From Pseudomonas lurida (GTDB lineage: Bacteria > Pseudomonadota > Gammaproteobacteria > Pseudomonadales > Pseudomonadaceae): a stretch of DNA of 64,000 nucleotides. Shown in pieces: positions 62,635 to 64,000 of the stretch. Position 1 is the first letter of the stretch. Each line of letters starts with the position of its first letter. The notes below the pieces were generated by a model. That model made no database searches, had not been told where the DNA came from, and saw nothing but the letters and a program-made list of their open reading frames with translations. The position numbers were made by a program, and so were the translations under genes. The DNA lies in contig NZ_PDJB01000001.1 in the NCBI RefSeq assembly GCF_002563895.1, positions 2,277,501-2,341,500 of the forward strand, given 5' to 3'.

Positions 62635-63336
62635 ATGAAGGTTCTGATTGTTCACGCCCATCCTGAACCGCAGTCGTTTACCGCCGCCTTGCGCGATCAG
62701 GCGGTTGCCACGCTGGAGGGCCAGGGGCATGAGGTAAAGGTCAGTGATTTGTACGCCATGCAGTGGAACCCGGTGGCGTCGGCGGCGGACTTTTCGTCGC
62801 GGGAAAATCCGGATTACCTGGTGTATGCCCTGGAGCAACGCGTGGGGGTCAAGAAGCAGTCAATCGCGGCGGATATCCAGGGTGAGTTGGACACACTGTT
62901 GTGGGCTGACCTGTTGATCCTCAACTTTCCGATCTTCTGGTTTTCGGCACCGGCGATGCTCAAGGGCTGGATCGACCGGGTACTGGTGTCGGGTGTGTGT
63001 TATGGCGGCAAGCGTTTCTACGATCAAGGCGGGCTGGCTGGCAAGCGCGCGCTGGTCACGGTGACCCTGGGCGGGCGCGAGCACATGTTTGGTGAGGGCG
63101 CGGTCCACGGGCCCTTGGAAGACATGTTGCGGCCTATTCTGCGCGGCACGCTGGCGTATGTCGGCTATGACGTGCTGGCGCCGTTCGTGGCGTGGCATGT
63201 GCCCTACATCAGCACTGATGCGCGACAGGACTTCCTGGTGGGTTATGACCAGCGGTTGCAAGGGCTGGCGGATGAGCAGCCTTTGGTGTTCCCGAAACTG
63301 GCACAGTTCGATGAGGCGCTGTATCCGCTTCCCTGA
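62635..63336 (+). CDS. NAD(P)H:quinone oxidoreductase / flavodoxin-like reductase
   Basis: The 233-residue flavoprotein begins MKVLIVHAHPEPQSFTAALR (the FMN/FAD phosphate loop). It continues with ADLLILNFPIFWFSAPAMLK and WIDRVLVSGVCYGGKRFYDQ, then VTVTLGGREHMFGEGAVHGP, all as in NQO1/KefF/MdaB-type reductases. It reduces quinones by two electrons in the cytosol. GAGG is 7 nt from the ATG at 62635, so that start is preferred to ATG 62629. It is downstream of aruI on the same strand but may have its own promoter. Confidence 0.87.
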   Translation: MKVLIVHAHPEPQSFTAALRDQAVATLEGQGHEVKVSDLYAMQWNPVASAADFSSRENPDYLVYALEQRVGVKKQSIAADIQGELDTLLWADLLILNFPIFWFSAPAMLKGWIDRVLVSGVCYGGKRFYDQGGLAGKRALVTVTLGGREHMFGEGAVHGPLEDMLRPILRGTLAYVGYDVLAPFVAWHVPYISTDARQDFLVGYDQRLQGLADEQPLVFPKLAQFDEALYPLP

Positions 63337-63354
63337 GCCCACGACGTTCAACGT

Positions 63355-63380
63355 GTAGGCGCCGGCAAGCCAGCGCCTAC
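63355..63380. repeat. REP-like hairpin between the quinone reductase and DAHP synthase genes
   Basis: GTAGGCGCCGGC pairs with GCCAGCGCCTAC (one mismatch) around an AA loop. It lies between convergent genes and shares its core with the palindromes at 10780, 26434 and 48789. Confidence 0.75.
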
Positions 63381-63393
63381 CTGTTGATCTTCA

Positions 63394-64000
63394 TCACGCA
63401 GGGATGTCGTGTTGTTCCCGCAATCGCTCGGCTGCGCTGCGCAGCAACTGCTCGGTGCCATCCCAGCCCAGGCAGCCATCGGTCACCGACACGCCGTATT
63501 TCATCGACGCGCTCAACGGCTGGCAGCCTTCGAACAGGTGGCTTTCGAGCATCATGCCGATCAGCGAGGTGTCGCCCTGCAGGCGCTGTTCCAGTACCTC
63601 GTTGAACACCGCCGGTTGGCGCAATGGGTCCTTGCCGCTGTTGGCATGGCTGCAGTCGACCATGATCCGCGCCGCGACCTTGGACTTGGCCAGGTCGTGT
63701 TTCACCTGCGCCACGCTCTGTGCATCGTAGTTCGGCCCTCGGTGACCGCCGCGCAGCACCAGGTGCGTATCAGCGTTGCCCGGGGTCTGGATGATCGCCG
63801 GATGGCCCTGGCTGTCGACGCCGAAGTGGCGGTGCGGGTGGGCGGCCGAGCGCATCGCGTCGCAGGCAATCGCCACGCCGCCGTCGGTACCGTTCTTGAA
63901 GCCCACGGGCATGCCCAGGCCGCTGGCCATCTCGCGGTGGATCTGCGATTCGGTGGTGCGCGCGCCAATTGCGACCCAACTGAGCAGGTCATCGAAGTAG
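63394..64000 (-). CDS. 3-deoxy-7-phosphoheptulonate synthase (DAHP synthase, type I), C-terminal part
   Basis: The gene enters from the right edge and about the last 202 codons are visible. The protein contains GARTTESQIHREMASGLGMP, VGFKNGTDGGVAIACDAMRS and ARIMVDCSHANSGKD, then the C-terminal GVSVTDGCLGWDGTEQLLRS, all hallmarks of AroF/AroG/AroH enzymes. It condenses phosphoenolpyruvate with erythrose 4-phosphate to start aromatic amino-acid synthesis. Which isoform it is, and so which amino acid inhibits it, cannot be decided from this part. Confidence 0.92.
   Translation of the reverse strand, partial: YFDDLLSWVAIGARTTESQIHREMASGLGMPVGFKNGTDGGVAIACDAMRSAAHPHRHFGVDSQGHPAIIQTPGNADTHLVLRGGHRGPNYDAQSVAQVKHDLAKSKVAARIMVDCSHANSGKDPLRQPAVFNEVLEQRLQGDTSLIGMMLESHLFEGCQPLSASMKYGVSVTDGCLGWDGTEQLLRSAAERLREQHDIPA

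Noticed and set aside
1..64000. CRISPR array, prophage or integrated element
   Set aside because: No regularly spaced direct repeats, no phage structural or integrase genes and no tRNA-associated attachment repeats were seen. Gene content is chromosomal throughout.

Overview
The window looks like chromosome of a fluorescent Pseudomonas (P. fluorescens group). The GC-rich coding sequence, the gene families (NhaR, SelD/MnmH, DhcAB-AtoB, AruI, AlkC, DUF1615, DUF1652, DUF4349) and two kinds of REP-like palindrome all point there. There is no CRISPR array, tRNA, rRNA, intact insertion sequence or prophage. Species was not tested by any search.

Layout. 1-10.8 kb holds housekeeping and transport genes: sstT (partial), an MFS exporter, nhaR, a small lipoprotein, a TerC-family protein, the selenium pair selD-mnmH, a YraQ/ArsP-type permease, a periplasmic histidine phosphatase, a YfcG-like GST, a PhzF-like isomerase and hemB. 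10.8-18.4 kb holds a broken LysE gene, two lipoproteins, a thioesterase, the dehydrocarnitine/ketone-body operon dhcA-dhcB-atoB with its divergent LysR gene, a REPIN and a gene-poor stretch. 18.4-29.6 kb holds CBS-sir2, topB, a second REPIN, an MHS transporter with a GMC oxidoreductase, a LysR gene, a DUF3857/transglutaminase protein and alkC. 29.6-37.7 kb holds an XRE-cupin regulator with a gamma-glutamylpolyamine synthetase-like gene, small envelope and stress proteins, an MFS gene, and a PAS-LuxR regulator flanked by CsbD-like and glycine-rich membrane protein genes.

37.7-45.6 kb carries a nitrilase-family gene and a 5.7-kb toxin-like gene, then an FKBP and a GNAT gene. The toxin-like protein ends in two tandem ChaN/TIKI-like domains, and the first copy has lost its signature residues. 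45.6-49.6 kb is a magnesium locus (mgtA, mgtC) behind a long structured leader whose last hairpin covers part of the ribosome-binding site. 49.8-54.7 kb is a BvgAS/RocAS-like phosphorelay followed by a receiver-like protein with Asn in place of the phospho-acceptor Asp. 54.7-64 kb holds dkgB, a decayed intergenic region, and a TetR-controlled operon of enoyl-CoA hydratase, acyl-CoA dehydrogenase, acyl-CoA synthetase and aruI. That operon resembles the P. aeruginosa arginine transaminase locus without aruH or aruRS. A quinone reductase and a partial DAHP synthase end the window.

The points most worth following are the tandem-domain toxin, the mgtA leader, a 12-base motif found on both sides of the PAS-LuxR regulator, and the degenerate receiver beside the BvgAS-like system. 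Gene starts were chosen from ribosome-binding-site spacing and family N-termini, and differ in many places from the longest open frame.
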